A stretch of DNA of 64,000 nt. Source: Granulicella sp. L56. GTDB lineage: Bacteria > Acidobacteriota > Terriglobia > Terriglobales > Acidobacteriaceae. The position numbers and the translations under genes were made by a program. Shown piece after piece: positions 42,508-51,175 of the stretch. Under the pieces are notes generated by a model that worked only from the letters and a program-made list of their open reading frames with translations, searched no databases and was not told the origin of the DNA. Location of the stretch: contig NZ_LMUS01000001.1 of the NCBI RefSeq assembly GCF_009765835.1, forward strand, positions 1 through 64,000. The letters run 5' to 3'. How positions within the stretch are numbered: position 1 is the first letter of the stretch; each line of letters starts with the position of its first letter.

Positions 42508-43512
42508 GTGAAGACTTCAGAAGTGCTACACGCGTGGGCTGGAATTCTGGAAGGGAGACGTCCCTCCTTATCCATTGAAATCACAAAGGAGTGCCCGCTT
42601 CGCTGTCCTGGTTGCTATGCCTTCGACGACGCCCACCTCGGCGACAGCGAAACCACCCTCCGCCAGCTATCCGATTTCAAAGGAGACGCTCTGGTCCAGG
42701 GCATCCTCGAAGTCGTCGACCGCTATCGCCCCCTCCATCTTTCGCTCGTCGGCGGAGACCCGCTCGTTCGCTACCGCGAGCTAGAGCTTCTGCTACCCGA
42801 ACTGGACCAGCGCGGCATCCACGTTCAGATCGTCACCAGCGCCTTCCGCGCCATCCCAAAACACTGGGCAGACCTTCCCCGGCTCAATCTCGTCGTCTCC
42901 ATCGACGGCCTCCAGCCCGAACACGACGCCCGCCGCAAGCCCGCGACCTACGAGCGCATCCTCAAGAACCTCGAGGGCGCAAGCGCCACCATTCACTGCA
43001 CCATCACCGGCCAGATCGCCGACAAGCCACACTACTTGGAAGATTTTCTGCGCTTCTGGTCGGCCCGCCCCGAGGCCAAAAAGGTCTGGATGAGCATCTT
43101 CACGCCGCAGATTGGCGCAGAAGGTCCCGAGATCCTCACCCCCGAAGTCCGCGCCGCCGTCATCGCTGAACTTTTACGCCTGCGTCCTCTCTATCCCATC
43201 CTCGACATGCACGAATCCTGCATTGAAGAGTTCCGCCACCCGCCAAAATCACCCGAAGAGTGCATCTTCGCCCGCACTACCCACACCGTCTCCGCCGACC
43301 TTAAGACCGCGATTACGCCATGCCAGTTCGGCGGCAACCCCGATTGTTCGCAGTGCGGTTGCATCGCCTCCATGGGCCTCGCCGCCGTCGGTCATCATAA
43401 AGTTGCCGGAAACCTTACCGCAGGTCGTATATTTATGGTCTCCGACCGTATTGGCACGGGCGTGAGGAAACTGCTAGACCCGACTTTAGAGAAGACAAGG
43501 AGAGCCTCATAG
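42508..43512 (+). CDS. Radical SAM protein
   Basis: 334 residues from GTG 42508, after AGGAGAGA. Cluster motif ECPLRCPGCYAF (C-x3-C-x2-C), SAM-binding LVGGDPLVR, and a C-terminal cysteine group CQFGGNPDCSQCGC that probably holds a second Fe-S cluster. The overall form is SPASM-like but shorter. The reaction is unknown. It is not an HpnH copy. A class II aldolase gene starts 4 bp after its stop, so the two are translated together. Confidence 0.82.
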   Translation: MKTSEVLHAWAGILEGRRPSLSIEITKECPLRCPGCYAFDDAHLGDSETTLRQLSDFKGDALVQGILEVVDRYRPLHLSLVGGDPLVRYRELELLLPELDQRGIHVQIVTSAFRAIPKHWADLPRLNLVVSIDGLQPEHDARRKPATYERILKNLEGASATIHCTITGQIADKPHYLEDFLRFWSARPEAKKVWMSIFTPQIGAEGPEILTPEVRAAVIAELLRLRPLYPILDMHESCIEEFRHPPKSPEECIFARTTHTVSADLKTAITPCQFGGNPDCSQCGCIASMGLAAVGHHKVAGNLTAGRIFMVSDRIGTGVRKLLDPTLEKTRRAS

Positions 43513-43516
43513 CGCG

Positions 43517-44254
43517 ATGACCCAATACCTTGCCGAAGAGCCTATCCACTTACACGTCACCAGCACAGGCCCAGTAGCTGTGGTGAGTCCCCACGAAGCG
43601 GATCTCCGCAAGCAGCTCGCCCGCATCGGCAAGGCCATGCATCGCGTCGGCTACACCCCCGCGACCGCCGGCAATCTCTCCGTGCGCCTCGACAGTCAGC
43701 GCATCCTGGCGACGCCAACAGGCTGCAGCAAGTCGCTCCTGCAACCATCCGACATGGTCATAGTGGACCTCGACGGCCACAAGCTCTCCGGTTTGCGTAA
43801 GGTCACCAGCGAGATCGGTATGCATCTCGCCGTCTACCGCGCGCGTCCCGACGTGCAGGCCATCGTCCACGCGCATCCGCCCGTCGCAACCGCGTTCGCA
43901 GCCTGTCGCAAACCACTCGACCAGCCCATCTGTTCCGAGATCATGATGACCACCGGCCTCGTCCCGCTGGCAGAGTACGCCACCACTGGCACCGAAGAGG
44001 TCAGCGAAAGCCTCCAGCCCTTCGTCCTCACCCACGATGCCATCCTGCTCGCCAACCACGGCCTGCTGACCTACGGCGATACCCTGATGGACGCCTTCAT
44101 GAAGACCGAGACCGTCGAGCACTTCGCCCAGGTCTGCCTCGCCGCGCATCAACTCGGCGGCGCGGTCCCGCTCGAAGACTTCGACCTTGAAAAGTTGCGC
44201 CGCGCAAAGTCGCGCTACAAGCGAAACGCCTCCGACGAACCCTGCAGCGCCTGA
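43517..44254 (+). CDS. Class II aldolase/adducin-family protein
   Basis: 245 residues. Class II aldolase features: YTPATAGNLSVRL (phosphate site), TSEIGMHLAVYRARPDVQAIVHAHPP with the zinc ligands His-Ala-His and the catalytic Glu region, and a third His in LLANHGLLTYG. L-fuculose-1-phosphate aldolases and 5-deoxyribulose-phosphate aldolases belong here. The N-terminal ~28 residues are extra. It is paired with a radical SAM gene; radical SAM enzymes release 5'-deoxyadenosine, which some bacteria salvage with such an aldolase. A sugar role is equally possible given the neighbouring dehydrogenases. Confidence 0.82.
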   Translation: MTQYLAEEPIHLHVTSTGPVAVVSPHEADLRKQLARIGKAMHRVGYTPATAGNLSVRLDSQRILATPTGCSKSLLQPSDMVIVDLDGHKLSGLRKVTSEIGMHLAVYRARPDVQAIVHAHPPVATAFAACRKPLDQPICSEIMMTTGLVPLAEYATTGTEEVSESLQPFVLTHDAILLANHGLLTYGDTLMDAFMKTETVEHFAQVCLAAHQLGGAVPLEDFDLEKLRRAKSRYKRNASDEPCSA

Positions 44255-44336
44255 GACGCAGCCTCGAACCAAGTCCCAGACTCAACTCAACCCGCGGTAA
44301 CCGCCACCCAACCAAATCAGCACCACCAAAAACCAC

Positions 44337-44650
44337 GTCATCTCGACCAAAGCCGCGTAGCCCCATCGCGCGGCGCAGTGGAGAGACCCTTGTATTTCGT
44401 TTTTGCTCCTGCCATTGCTCTATCTGCTGCGCCCCGTACGAGGTTGCCACTGCTTTTGCAGTTGCCGTTGTTCGTTTTACGCCGTCATTTCGTTTTACGT
44501 CGTCATTCTGAGCGAAGCGAAGAACCCCCGCATTTGCCTTTGTCGTTGCATTTGCCTTTGCAGTTGCTTTTGTCGCTGCAGTTGCAGCTAGGTACAGCGA
44601 GGCTTCAGCCTCACGTCTAAAAAGCCGCCGCGAAGCGGCCTCCGCTCTGC
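44337..44650. repeat. Cluster of dispersed intergenic repeats and (TTGCNN)n tract
   Basis: This gap (44255-44918) has no gene. It contains GTCATCTCGACC at 44337 with GTGGAGAGACCC ending near 44389, a GTCATTCTGAGCGAAGCGAA element at 44502-44528, and a hexamer-periodic (TTGCNN)n tract (about 44397-44475 and 44531-44588). Short hairpins follow: GAGGCTTCAGCCTC and GCCGCCGCGAAGCGGC near 44600-44637. The first three types recur at 47804-47957, after the next gene. Confidence 0.75.
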
Positions 44651-44869
44651 CGAAGGCCGGAGTGAAGGCGAAGCCGAAACGACAAATCTATCGCTGTTGC
44701 CCGTTCTCTCCATCCAAATACACAACTGACACGCGTTCCCCCAACATAAAGCCATCGTTCACTCACGGCTTACTTTTAGCCGCATCCATCCGTCTCAAAA
44801 AGGATCCGCCCCAAAAATCTGTCGGTCAGCCTTCTCATGGCCACGCTGGAAAAGCAATCCTATCGCAAC

Positions 44870-44903
44870 TTGACGAGCTATACAGTAGTTTGCTACATAG
44901 GTA
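44870..44903 (+). promoter_or_regulatory. Promoter with BlaI-like dyad upstream of TonB-receptor-like gene
   Basis: TTGACG at 44870 and TACATA at 44894 are 18 bp apart, a plausible sigma-70 promoter. The -10 overlaps TAC-ATAG-GTA (44894-44903), which matches the TAC-N4-GTA dyad seen twice upstream of the blaI-like gene at 59.9 kb. A near match TAC-AGTA-GTT lies at 44881. Regulation by the BlaI-like protein is inference. Confidence 0.4.
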
Positions 44904-44918
44904 TGGAGGAAATCTCTG

Positions 44919-47762
44919 ATGCTTGAGTCGCAGATCCCACTGAAGCCGTCCCTGCTAACCAAAGCCATCCTGCTAGGCACGCTCCTCTTCGCCTTTTCAC
45001 TCGCTGCCACTGCTCAAACCACTGGCGGCCTCCGTGGCCAGGTACTCGACCCCAGCGGAGCCGTAGTCCCCGGAGCTACCGTCACGCTCACCAAAGACGC
45101 CACCGTCCTCACCGCACCCTCCGGCAACGACGGCAACTATAGCTTCCGCGACGTTCCCGCAGGCGCTTACTCCCTCACCATCGACGCACAGGGATTCACC
45201 TTCCCCAAAACCGACGTGTCAATCTCCAGCCACGTCCGCCAGATGAATCTCACCCTCGCCATCGCCGTCCAGCAACAGAACGTTCAGGTCACATCGAAAA
45301 CCAACGGTGTCAGCCTCAACCCCGATGAAAATTCAGGTGCCATCGTCCTCAGCGGCCACGACCTCGACGCCCTCTCCGACGATCCCGACCAGCTCCAGAG
45401 CGAGTTACAGGCGCTCGCCGGACCCTCAGCCGGTCCCAATGGCGGCCAGATCTACATCGACGGCTTCGCCGGCGGCCAGCTCCCGCCCAAATCTTCCATC
45501 CGCGAGATTCGTATCAACCAAAATCCTTTCTCGGCCGAGTTCGACCGCCTCGGCTACGGCCGAATCGAGATCCTCACCAAGCCCGGCACTGACAAGCTCT
45601 CCGGCTACGTCATGACGTTCATCACCTCCTCAGCGCTCAACACCGCCAACCCGCTCGTTCAGGAGCAGCCCAGCTACCACGGCTACTCCCTTCCCGCCTA
45701 CGTCGCCGGTCCTCTTACCAAGCATTCGTCCTACTTTCTGAACTTCTTCCACAACCAGCTTCAGAACCAGGAGTTCGTCGTCGCCGTCAATCCAGCCGAC
45801 ACCACGACGAACATCACGCAGACCGTCTCTCGCCCCTCATCCTTTTGGCAGTTCAACCCTCGCTTTGACTTCCAGCTAGGCAAGAGCAACACGCTCTCCA
45901 TCCGCGACTCCTTCTCCCGCTACCAGCAGAGCAACGCCGGTGTCGGCACCCTCGTCCTTGCCGATAACTCCTACAACCAGACCCAGCTCGAAAACGACAT
46001 TCAGATCAGCGATACCGTCGTCGTCAATTCAAAGCTCCTCAACGAGACGCACTTCCAGTGGCGAAAGATTCGCAACAGCCAGACCGCGAACACCCTCACT
46101 CCAACCGTCACCGTGCAAGGAGCCTTCACCACCGGCGGCAACAGCTCCGGCACCGTGCAGGACCATCAGGACGTCTTCGAGCTGCAGAACTACTCCACCG
46201 CAACCGCGGGCCTGCACACCATTCGTTTCGGCGCGCGCCTGCAGGCCTATCGCGACGCCAACTACTCCACCTCCGGCTCCAACGGAACCTACATCTTTCA
46301 ATCGCTCGACCACTACCTCGCCGGAAAGCCCGATCAATACCAAGCCACAGTCATCAAGAACCCATTAGCGCGCGTACTCCTCTTCGACGCCGCTCTCTTC
46401 TATCAGGACGACTGGCGCTGGAAGCCCAACTTAACCCTCAGCTACGGTCTCCGCTACGAAGGCCAGAACCGCATCCACGACCACGCCGACTTCGCGCCGC
46501 GCGTTGCCCTCGCCTGGGCTCCCGGACACATGGGCAGCACACCGCCGAAGACCGTTTTCCGCGCAGGCTATGGCTGGTTCTACAACCGCTTCACCGTCCC
46601 CAACTCCTTCAGCTCGGCCACAGGAACGCCGTACATCATGCAGGCCCTCCATCAAAACGGGATCAACCAGCAGAGCTACGTCGTCAACAACCCCGACTTC
46701 TACGACCCCACCACGCCCGCCACACTCAACGGCTCCAACACCTCCTTGCCCACCGTCTACAGCATCGATCCCCACTTCCGCGCCGCACTCGACATGCAGG
46801 GCGGCATCGGGATGGACCGCGCCGTCGGCAAGCTGGGCACGGTCAACGTAACCTATCTCTTCACTCGCGGCATCCATCAATTCCTGACCAACAACATCTC
46901 CGCGCCCACCTTCGATCCCGCCACCTACACCGTCACCAGCCCCACACCGTCTGAGTACAACTACCAGTTCCAATCCGGCGGCATCTACAAACAAAACCAG
47001 ATCATCGTCACCGGCAACACCAAATACAAACACATCTCAGTTCACACCTCCTACACCTTCAACGATGCCCAGAGCGACACGCAGGGCGTCACCTACACTC
47101 CCTCGGTCGCCAGCAATCCCAGCCTCGACTATGGCCGTGCCAGCTTCGGCATCCACCACCGCCTCGTCATTCTCGGCACCTATGCCGCCCCGCACGGTAT
47201 CATCCTCGCGCCTCTGCTCTTCGCGCAATCGGGAACGCCCTACAACCTCACCATTGGCAACGACCTCACCGAGAACAACCAGTTCAACGCTCGTCCCACC
47301 TACGGAACCTGCGGAGCAGCCGACGTCGTCTCCACCCCCTACGGATGCCTCGACACCAATCCGATTGGTAAAGGCGAGCCCATCGTTCCCTATGGCGTCG
47401 GCACCGGTCCCGCCAACTTCGTGCTTCACATGCGCATCAGCAAAGCCTTCGGAGTCGGCCCGAAGATCAAAGGCACCACGGGCAGCGGCTTCGGTGGGGG
47501 CGGAGGCGGCGGAAGCGTCAGCGGACGTGGCCTCGGCGGCGCTCAGGCAGGTCCTAAGCTCGACGCCAGCGTTCCCCGAAAATACAGTCTCACCATCGTC
47601 GCCACGTCCTTCAACGTTCTCAACATCGTCAACCGAGGCACACCAAACGGCGTCCTGAACTCCACGCTCTTCGGAAAAACCCAATCACTAGCGGGAGACG
47701 GCTTCGGCTCCAACACTGGAGGAAACCGCAGTGTCTTCCTCCAGGCCATGTTCAACTTCTAA
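44919..47762 (+). CDS. TonB-dependent receptor-like outer-membrane protein with carboxypeptidase-regulatory domain
   Basis: 947 residues, with ATG after GGAGG; the signal peptide ends near ATAQT. Residues about 30-120 are a CarboxypepD-reg-like/Ig-like domain (GGLRGQVLDPSGAVVPGATV, SYSLTIDAQGF type). A plug-like region follows (IYIDGFAGGQLPPKSSIREI, EFDRLGYGRIEILTKPG), then a long beta barrel to the C-terminal Phe. A Gly-rich insertion (FGGGGGGGS) lies at about 860. This is the common acidobacterial Oar/TonB-receptor form, thought to import polymer fragments or other large solutes, energised by the TonB/Tol system. The ligand is unknown. Dispersed repeats flank the gene on both sides. Confidence 0.88.
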   Translation: MLESQIPLKPSLLTKAILLGTLLFAFSLAATAQTTGGLRGQVLDPSGAVVPGATVTLTKDATVLTAPSGNDGNYSFRDVPAGAYSLTIDAQGFTFPKTDVSISSHVRQMNLTLAIAVQQQNVQVTSKTNGVSLNPDENSGAIVLSGHDLDALSDDPDQLQSELQALAGPSAGPNGGQIYIDGFAGGQLPPKSSIREIRINQNPFSAEFDRLGYGRIEILTKPGTDKLSGYVMTFITSSALNTANPLVQEQPSYHGYSLPAYVAGPLTKHSSYFLNFFHNQLQNQEFVVAVNPADTTTNITQTVSRPSSFWQFNPRFDFQLGKSNTLSIRDSFSRYQQSNAGVGTLVLADNSYNQTQLENDIQISDTVVVNSKLLNETHFQWRKIRNSQTANTLTPTVTVQGAFTTGGNSSGTVQDHQDVFELQNYSTATAGLHTIRFGARLQAYRDANYSTSGSNGTYIFQSLDHYLAGKPDQYQATVIKNPLARVLLFDAALFYQDDWRWKPNLTLSYGLRYEGQNRIHDHADFAPRVALAWAPGHMGSTPPKTVFRAGYGWFYNRFTVPNSFSSATGTPYIMQALHQNGINQQSYVVNNPDFYDPTTPATLNGSNTSLPTVYSIDPHFRAALDMQGGIGMDRAVGKLGTVNVTYLFTRGIHQFLTNNISAPTFDPATYTVTSPTPSEYNYQFQSGGIYKQNQIIVTGNTKYKHISVHTSYTFNDAQSDTQGVTYTPSVASNPSLDYGRASFGIHHRLVILGTYAAPHGIILAPLLFAQSGTPYNLTIGNDLTENNQFNARPTYGTCGAADVVSTPYGCLDTNPIGKGEPIVPYGVGTGPANFVLHMRISKAFGVGPKIKGTTGSGFGGGGGGGSVSGRGLGGAQAGPKLDASVPRKYSLTIVATSFNVLNIVNRGTPNGVLNSTLFGKTQSLAGDGFGSNTGGNRSVFLQAMFNF

Positions 47763-47803
47763 AGCTATTTAGCGGATGTTATCGAATCATCAAAAAAATA
47801 TCT

Positions 47804-47957
47804 GTCATTCTGAGCGCAGCGAAGAACCCCTGCCTTTTGCCCGAAGCGCCCATGCTCTCACCGTCTCGCACAAAACAACCCACCCCAACCCCCGTCATCT
47901 CGACCGGAGCGAAGCGGAGTGGAGAGACCCTGTATTTTGCCTTTGCCGTTGTTTGTT
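47804..47957. repeat. Second cluster of the same dispersed repeats
   Basis: GTCATTCTGAGCGCAGCGAA (47804-47830, whole 27-nt element one mismatch from 44502-44528) and GTCATCTCGACCGGAGCGAA with GTGGAGAGACCC (47894-47930), followed by a short TTGCCTTTGCCGTTG tract. The gap 47763-48105 holds no gene, but it does hold the promoter and operator of the ABC operon. Confidence 0.75.
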
Positions 47958-48051
47958 CTTCCTACCCTCTCCAGAACGACAGCATCCTCTAACTCACTCC
48001 CCACCATCGCCCACAACAGCATTTTCTTTAGTTGAAAGCAATTCCCTCTTG

Positions 48052-48081
48052 ACAATACTGAACTATACTGTTCAGTATTGT
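48052..48081. promoter_or_regulatory. TetR-type operator of the ABC-2 operon
   Basis: A perfect inverted repeat with 12-bp arms, ACAATACTGAAC and GTTCAGTATTGT, around TATACT. It overlaps a TTGACA -35 box (48049-48054) and ends 24 bp before the ABC ATPase start. The same operon encodes a TetR-family regulator, so autorepression of the exporter is very likely. Confidence 0.75.
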
Positions 48082-48105
48082 TTAAGTACCTGACCGAGGT
48101 TATCT

Positions 48106-48891
48106 ATGATTCGCGTTCAGAACCTGGTAAAGACCTTCGGCGACTTCACCGCCGTCAAAAACATCTCCTTCGACGTAGGCCAGGGCGAGATCTTCGCCTT
48201 CCTCGGCCCCAACGGCGCGGGCAAAACCACCACCATCAAGATGCTGACCACGCTGCTGCGCCCCACCAGCGGCACCATCGAGCTCGACGGCCTCGACCCG
48301 ACCGTCAAGACCAAAGAGGCACGCCAGCGCTTCGGCATCGTCTTTCAGGACCCCAGCCTCGACGCCGAGCAGACCGCCTACGAGAACATGGACCTCCACG
48401 GCGTCCTCTACCACGTCCCGCGCAAGCTGCGCGGCGAACGCATCGAGCGTCTGCTCAGGACCTTCGAACTGTGGGAGCGCAAGGACAGCTACGTCAAGAC
48501 CTTCTCCGGCGGCATGAAGCGTCGTCTCGAGATCGCCCGCGGCTTCCTGCACACGCCGGCCATCCTCTTCCTCGACGAGCCCACGCTCGGCCTCGACCCT
48601 CAGAGCCGCAATCAGCTCTGGACACACGTCAAGGCCCTCAACGAGAGCGAGAAGACCACCGTCTTCCTCACCACGCATTACATGGACGAGGCCGACCGCG
48701 TCGCTCATCGCATCGCCATCATGGACCACGGCAGCATCATCGCCGTAGGCACCTCGGCTGAGTTAAAACAGCAGACCAGCACCGAAACTCTCGAAGAGGC
48801 CTTCCTCGCGCTCACCGGCTCATCCCTGCGCGACGAAGGCGCCAACTCGGCCGATGGCCTGCGCCAAATGGCGAAGATGTGGAGGCGATAG
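48106..48891 (+). CDS. ABC-2 exporter ATPase (drug-resistance type)
   Basis: 261 residues. Walker A GPNGAGKTTTIKML (about 37-50), signature FSGGMKRRLEIARG, Walker B AILFLDEPTLGLDP and H-loop TTHYMDEADR. The C-terminal extension is of the DrrA-like daunorubicin-resistance class. It powers the permease encoded directly after it (stop and next ATG abut). Substrate unknown; control by the TetR-family gene of the operon. Confidence 0.92.
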   Translation: MIRVQNLVKTFGDFTAVKNISFDVGQGEIFAFLGPNGAGKTTTIKMLTTLLRPTSGTIELDGLDPTVKTKEARQRFGIVFQDPSLDAEQTAYENMDLHGVLYHVPRKLRGERIERLLRTFELWERKDSYVKTFSGGMKRRLEIARGFLHTPAILFLDEPTLGLDPQSRNQLWTHVKALNESEKTTVFLTTHYMDEADRVAHRIAIMDHGSIIAVGTSAELKQQTSTETLEEAFLALTGSSLRDEGANSADGLRQMAKMWRR

Positions 48892-49638
48892 ATGGGCGCA
48901 ATATATATTCTCTGGCTGCGTGAATTAAAACGTTACGTGCGTTCGCGCGTGCAGATCGTCGTGTCGCTGGGCCAGCCCTGCCTTTACCTGCTGGCACTCG
49001 GCTTCGGCTTCGGCCCGGTCTTCAAACAGGCCGGCCACGGCAGTTATCTGCAGTTCATGGCCCCCGGCGTCGTCGGCATGACGGTACTCTTCAGCTCCGT
49101 CTTCTCCGGCATCGCCATGCTCTGGGACCGCCAGTTCGGCTTCCTCAAAGAGACGCTGGTCGCTCCGGTCTCGCGCCTCCAGATCATGGTCGGCCGCACC
49201 CTCGGCGGCGCGACCGTCGCCATCATTCAGGGCACGCTGATCCTCGTCATCTGCCTCATCGCAGGCTTCCGTCCCGAGTCATGGACGGCGATTCCCTTCG
49301 CCTTCCTCTTCGTCATCCTCATCGCAATCGTCTTCGCCGCGCTGGGCACAGGCATCGGCTCCGTCCTGCAAGACATGCAGGGCTTCCAGCTAGTCATGAA
49401 CTTCCTTGTGCTCCCCATCTTCTTTCTCTCGGGAGCACTCTATCCTCTCTCCAACCTGCCGACCGCAATGGCAATCATCGTCCGCATCGATCCGCTGACC
49501 TACGGCGTCGACGGCTTGCGCGGCGCACTCGTCAACGTATGGCAGTTCAGCGCCATGCTCGATATCACCGTCCTAGCAGCGATAGCCTGTGTCTTCCTCG
49601 GCGGCGGTGCTTACCTGTTCTCCAAAATCGAAGCCTAG
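48892..49638 (+). CDS. ABC-2 exporter permease
   Basis: 248 residues, six hydrophobic segments. GTGIGSVLQDMQGFQLVMNFLVLPIFFLSGALYPL is the ABC-2 signature region (positions about 162-195). It forms the membrane part of the drug/lipid exporter with the preceding ATPase and begins at the base after that gene's stop. The following TetR gene begins 2 bp after its own stop. Confidence 0.9.
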   Translation: MGAIYILWLRELKRYVRSRVQIVVSLGQPCLYLLALGFGFGPVFKQAGHGSYLQFMAPGVVGMTVLFSSVFSGIAMLWDRQFGFLKETLVAPVSRLQIMVGRTLGGATVAIIQGTLILVICLIAGFRPESWTAIPFAFLFVILIAIVFAALGTGIGSVLQDMQGFQLVMNFLVLPIFFLSGALYPLSNLPTAMAIIVRIDPLTYGVDGLRGALVNVWQFSAMLDITVLAAIACVFLGGGAYLFSKIEA

Positions 49639-49640
49639 TC

Positions 49641-50264
49641 ATGGCACGACCCAGAAGCGTTCAGGCACACCGCAAAGTTGTAGAAGCAGCCGCTGAATTA
49701 TTTGCCGAGCATGGCATCGATGCCACCAGCATGGATGCCATCGCCGAATCCTCCGGCGTAAGCAAAGCCACCATCTACAAGCACTGGACCGACAAGGACG
49801 CACTCTGCCTCGAAGTCCTCGGCTACGTCCACGGCCTCGACGAGAAGCCCCCCATCTTCGACTCAGGCGACTTTCGCACCGACCTCATCGACCAGCTACG
49901 CTACCAGCCCGCAGCCAACCGCAAAGCCATGAAGGACAAGATCTGGCCGCACCTCATGGCCTACAGCGCACGCAACCGAGCCTTCGGCGCAGCGTGGCGA
50001 GCGAAGGTGCTCGAACCGGCACGCATCGGCCTCGCCGCCACCATCAAGCGCGGCGAAAAGCTAGGCGCGCTAAGAACCGGCATCGATCCCGAAGTCGGCA
50101 TCGCCCTCCTCCTCGGCCCCATGATGTACCGCCACATCTTCGCGCAACGTCTAGGCCAGAACGCCCCCAAAGACCTCGAAGTCCACGTAGCCGACGCCTT
50201 CCTCACCGCCTTCGCAAAGCAATCGCGCAAAGCTCAGAAGCCATCTACTAAACCTCATTTTTGA
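49641..50264 (+). CDS. TetR-family regulator
   Basis: 207 residues from ATG 49641; the longer frame from 49281 overlaps the permease. The N-terminal helix-turn-helix (about 8-55: AAELFAEHGIDATSMDAIAESSGVSKATIYKHW) is typical TetR/AcrR. The C-terminal ligand domain is of the AefR-like TetR_C group (GIALLLGPMMYRHIF). It probably represses the operon through the 12-bp-arm palindrome at 48052-48081 and is released by the exported compound. Overlaps the convergent hypothetical gene by 10 nt. Confidence 0.9.
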   Translation: MARPRSVQAHRKVVEAAAELFAEHGIDATSMDAIAESSGVSKATIYKHWTDKDALCLEVLGYVHGLDEKPPIFDSGDFRTDLIDQLRYQPAANRKAMKDKIWPHLMAYSARNRAFGAAWRAKVLEPARIGLAATIKRGEKLGALRTGIDPEVGIALLLGPMMYRHIFAQRLGQNAPKDLEVHVADAFLTAFAKQSRKAQKPSTKPHF

Positions 50265-50863
50265 GAGTTGGTTGGGGGCTTCATAAGGGGCTGCAAGACG
50301 TTAGCAATTTTGTCATGGGAGTGACGTCCACCCGAGTAATGCCGATCGATTGCACTTTGATATCGGCGAACCGTATAGACTGTGACAGGAATAGAACTGC
50401 ACACCAGATATCCCTCCACATATCCCTTGTTGTTTAATGCGATATCCAAAGGTCGTGAGCCGCTGAAGTCGCCCCACCATTCACCATCTAAAAAGCCGTG
50501 AGGTTCGGTGTAGTTCTCTCCTCCTTGGATATCTCCGGATTTGAGTGTTGCAGCTGCATGCTGGATCGCTTTGGCGACTGCATCCCGGTCGCCGCTCTTC
50601 CCAGTTCTCAACTCTTCAGTCACCGCGTTCTGGTAATCAACGATTGATGCTTTAGCTGTCTTCGGCGAAGGACGACAGTCTAAATAACCGTAGATAAAGC
50701 CCTGCTGCTCCTCGCTGTACACCTGATTCCACCATGTTGCATCGAAGTGCAACGCGTTAGATATCTGGATAGCGCTGGAAACCTGCCCCAGAGAACTTCC
50801 GATAGCCATTCCTATATAAATCCAAAAGACTACTGTTTTCGAGAATCTATTGATTCGGGGCAT
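50255..50863 (-). CDS. Exported hypothetical protein
   Basis: 202 residues from ATG 50863; an upstream ATG at 50944 would add 27 residues before the signal segment (SKTVVFWIYIGMAIGSSLGQ). Not a family I recognise. The mature part has two Cys (GYLDCRPSP, GYLVCSSIP), which sit in two similar contexts, suggesting an internal duplication: each half has a GxxxGYLxC segment followed by 30-40 helical residues. Its base composition is lower in GC than its neighbours, consistent with later acquisition. Function unknown. Confidence 0.65.
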   Translation of the reverse strand: MPRINRFSKTVVFWIYIGMAIGSSLGQVSSAIQISNALHFDATWWNQVYSEEQQGFIYGYLDCRPSPKTAKASIVDYQNAVTEELRTGKSGDRDAVAKAIQHAAATLKSGDIQGGENYTEPHGFLDGEWWGDFSGSRPLDIALNNKGYVEGYLVCSSIPVTVYTVRRYQSAIDRHYSGGRHSHDKIANVLQPLMKPPTNSQK

Positions 50864-51175
50864 AGAAATGTATCTGGCCTTAGCTCGATATGTATCGATC
50901 CCTGGTTCAAGGACATGAAACGGAAAAATAATCGCATAGATCAACTGGAGCGATCATGTTCGGATTGAAGATATCCGTAGTGCATAGTCACATGTTCTTT
51001 CGCAGCTTTCCGAAGAACGTATCATAAGTGTTCGCGTCTTCCCGAGCTAGCGACATAACTCTTCCAATCACAAAGCCATAATACTCACCCCGCAGTAACC
51101 CCCACTCAAAATCCTGCTATAACTTCCATGCCGACTTTTCACACAATATACCGGTATTGAAATCAGGGAGAGAAG
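50864..51175. other. Gap before rhamnosidase gene
   Basis: 312 bp with moderate AT content. No gene, clear promoter or repeat was recognised apart from the AGGGAGAG ribosome site of the rhamnosidase gene at its right end. Confidence 0.5.

Noticed and set aside
44531..44588. CRISPR-like or tandem array
   Set aside because: The hexamer periodicity (TTGCNN) has no unique spacers; it is a low-complexity tract.
46058..46954. 298-aa alternative frame
   Set aside because: Arg/His/Gln-rich shadow within the TonB-receptor-like gene.
48049..48069. TTGACA...TATACT as a promoter
   Set aside because: Only 9 bp separate the two boxes; TATACT is the centre of the TetR palindrome, so the -10 must lie further right.
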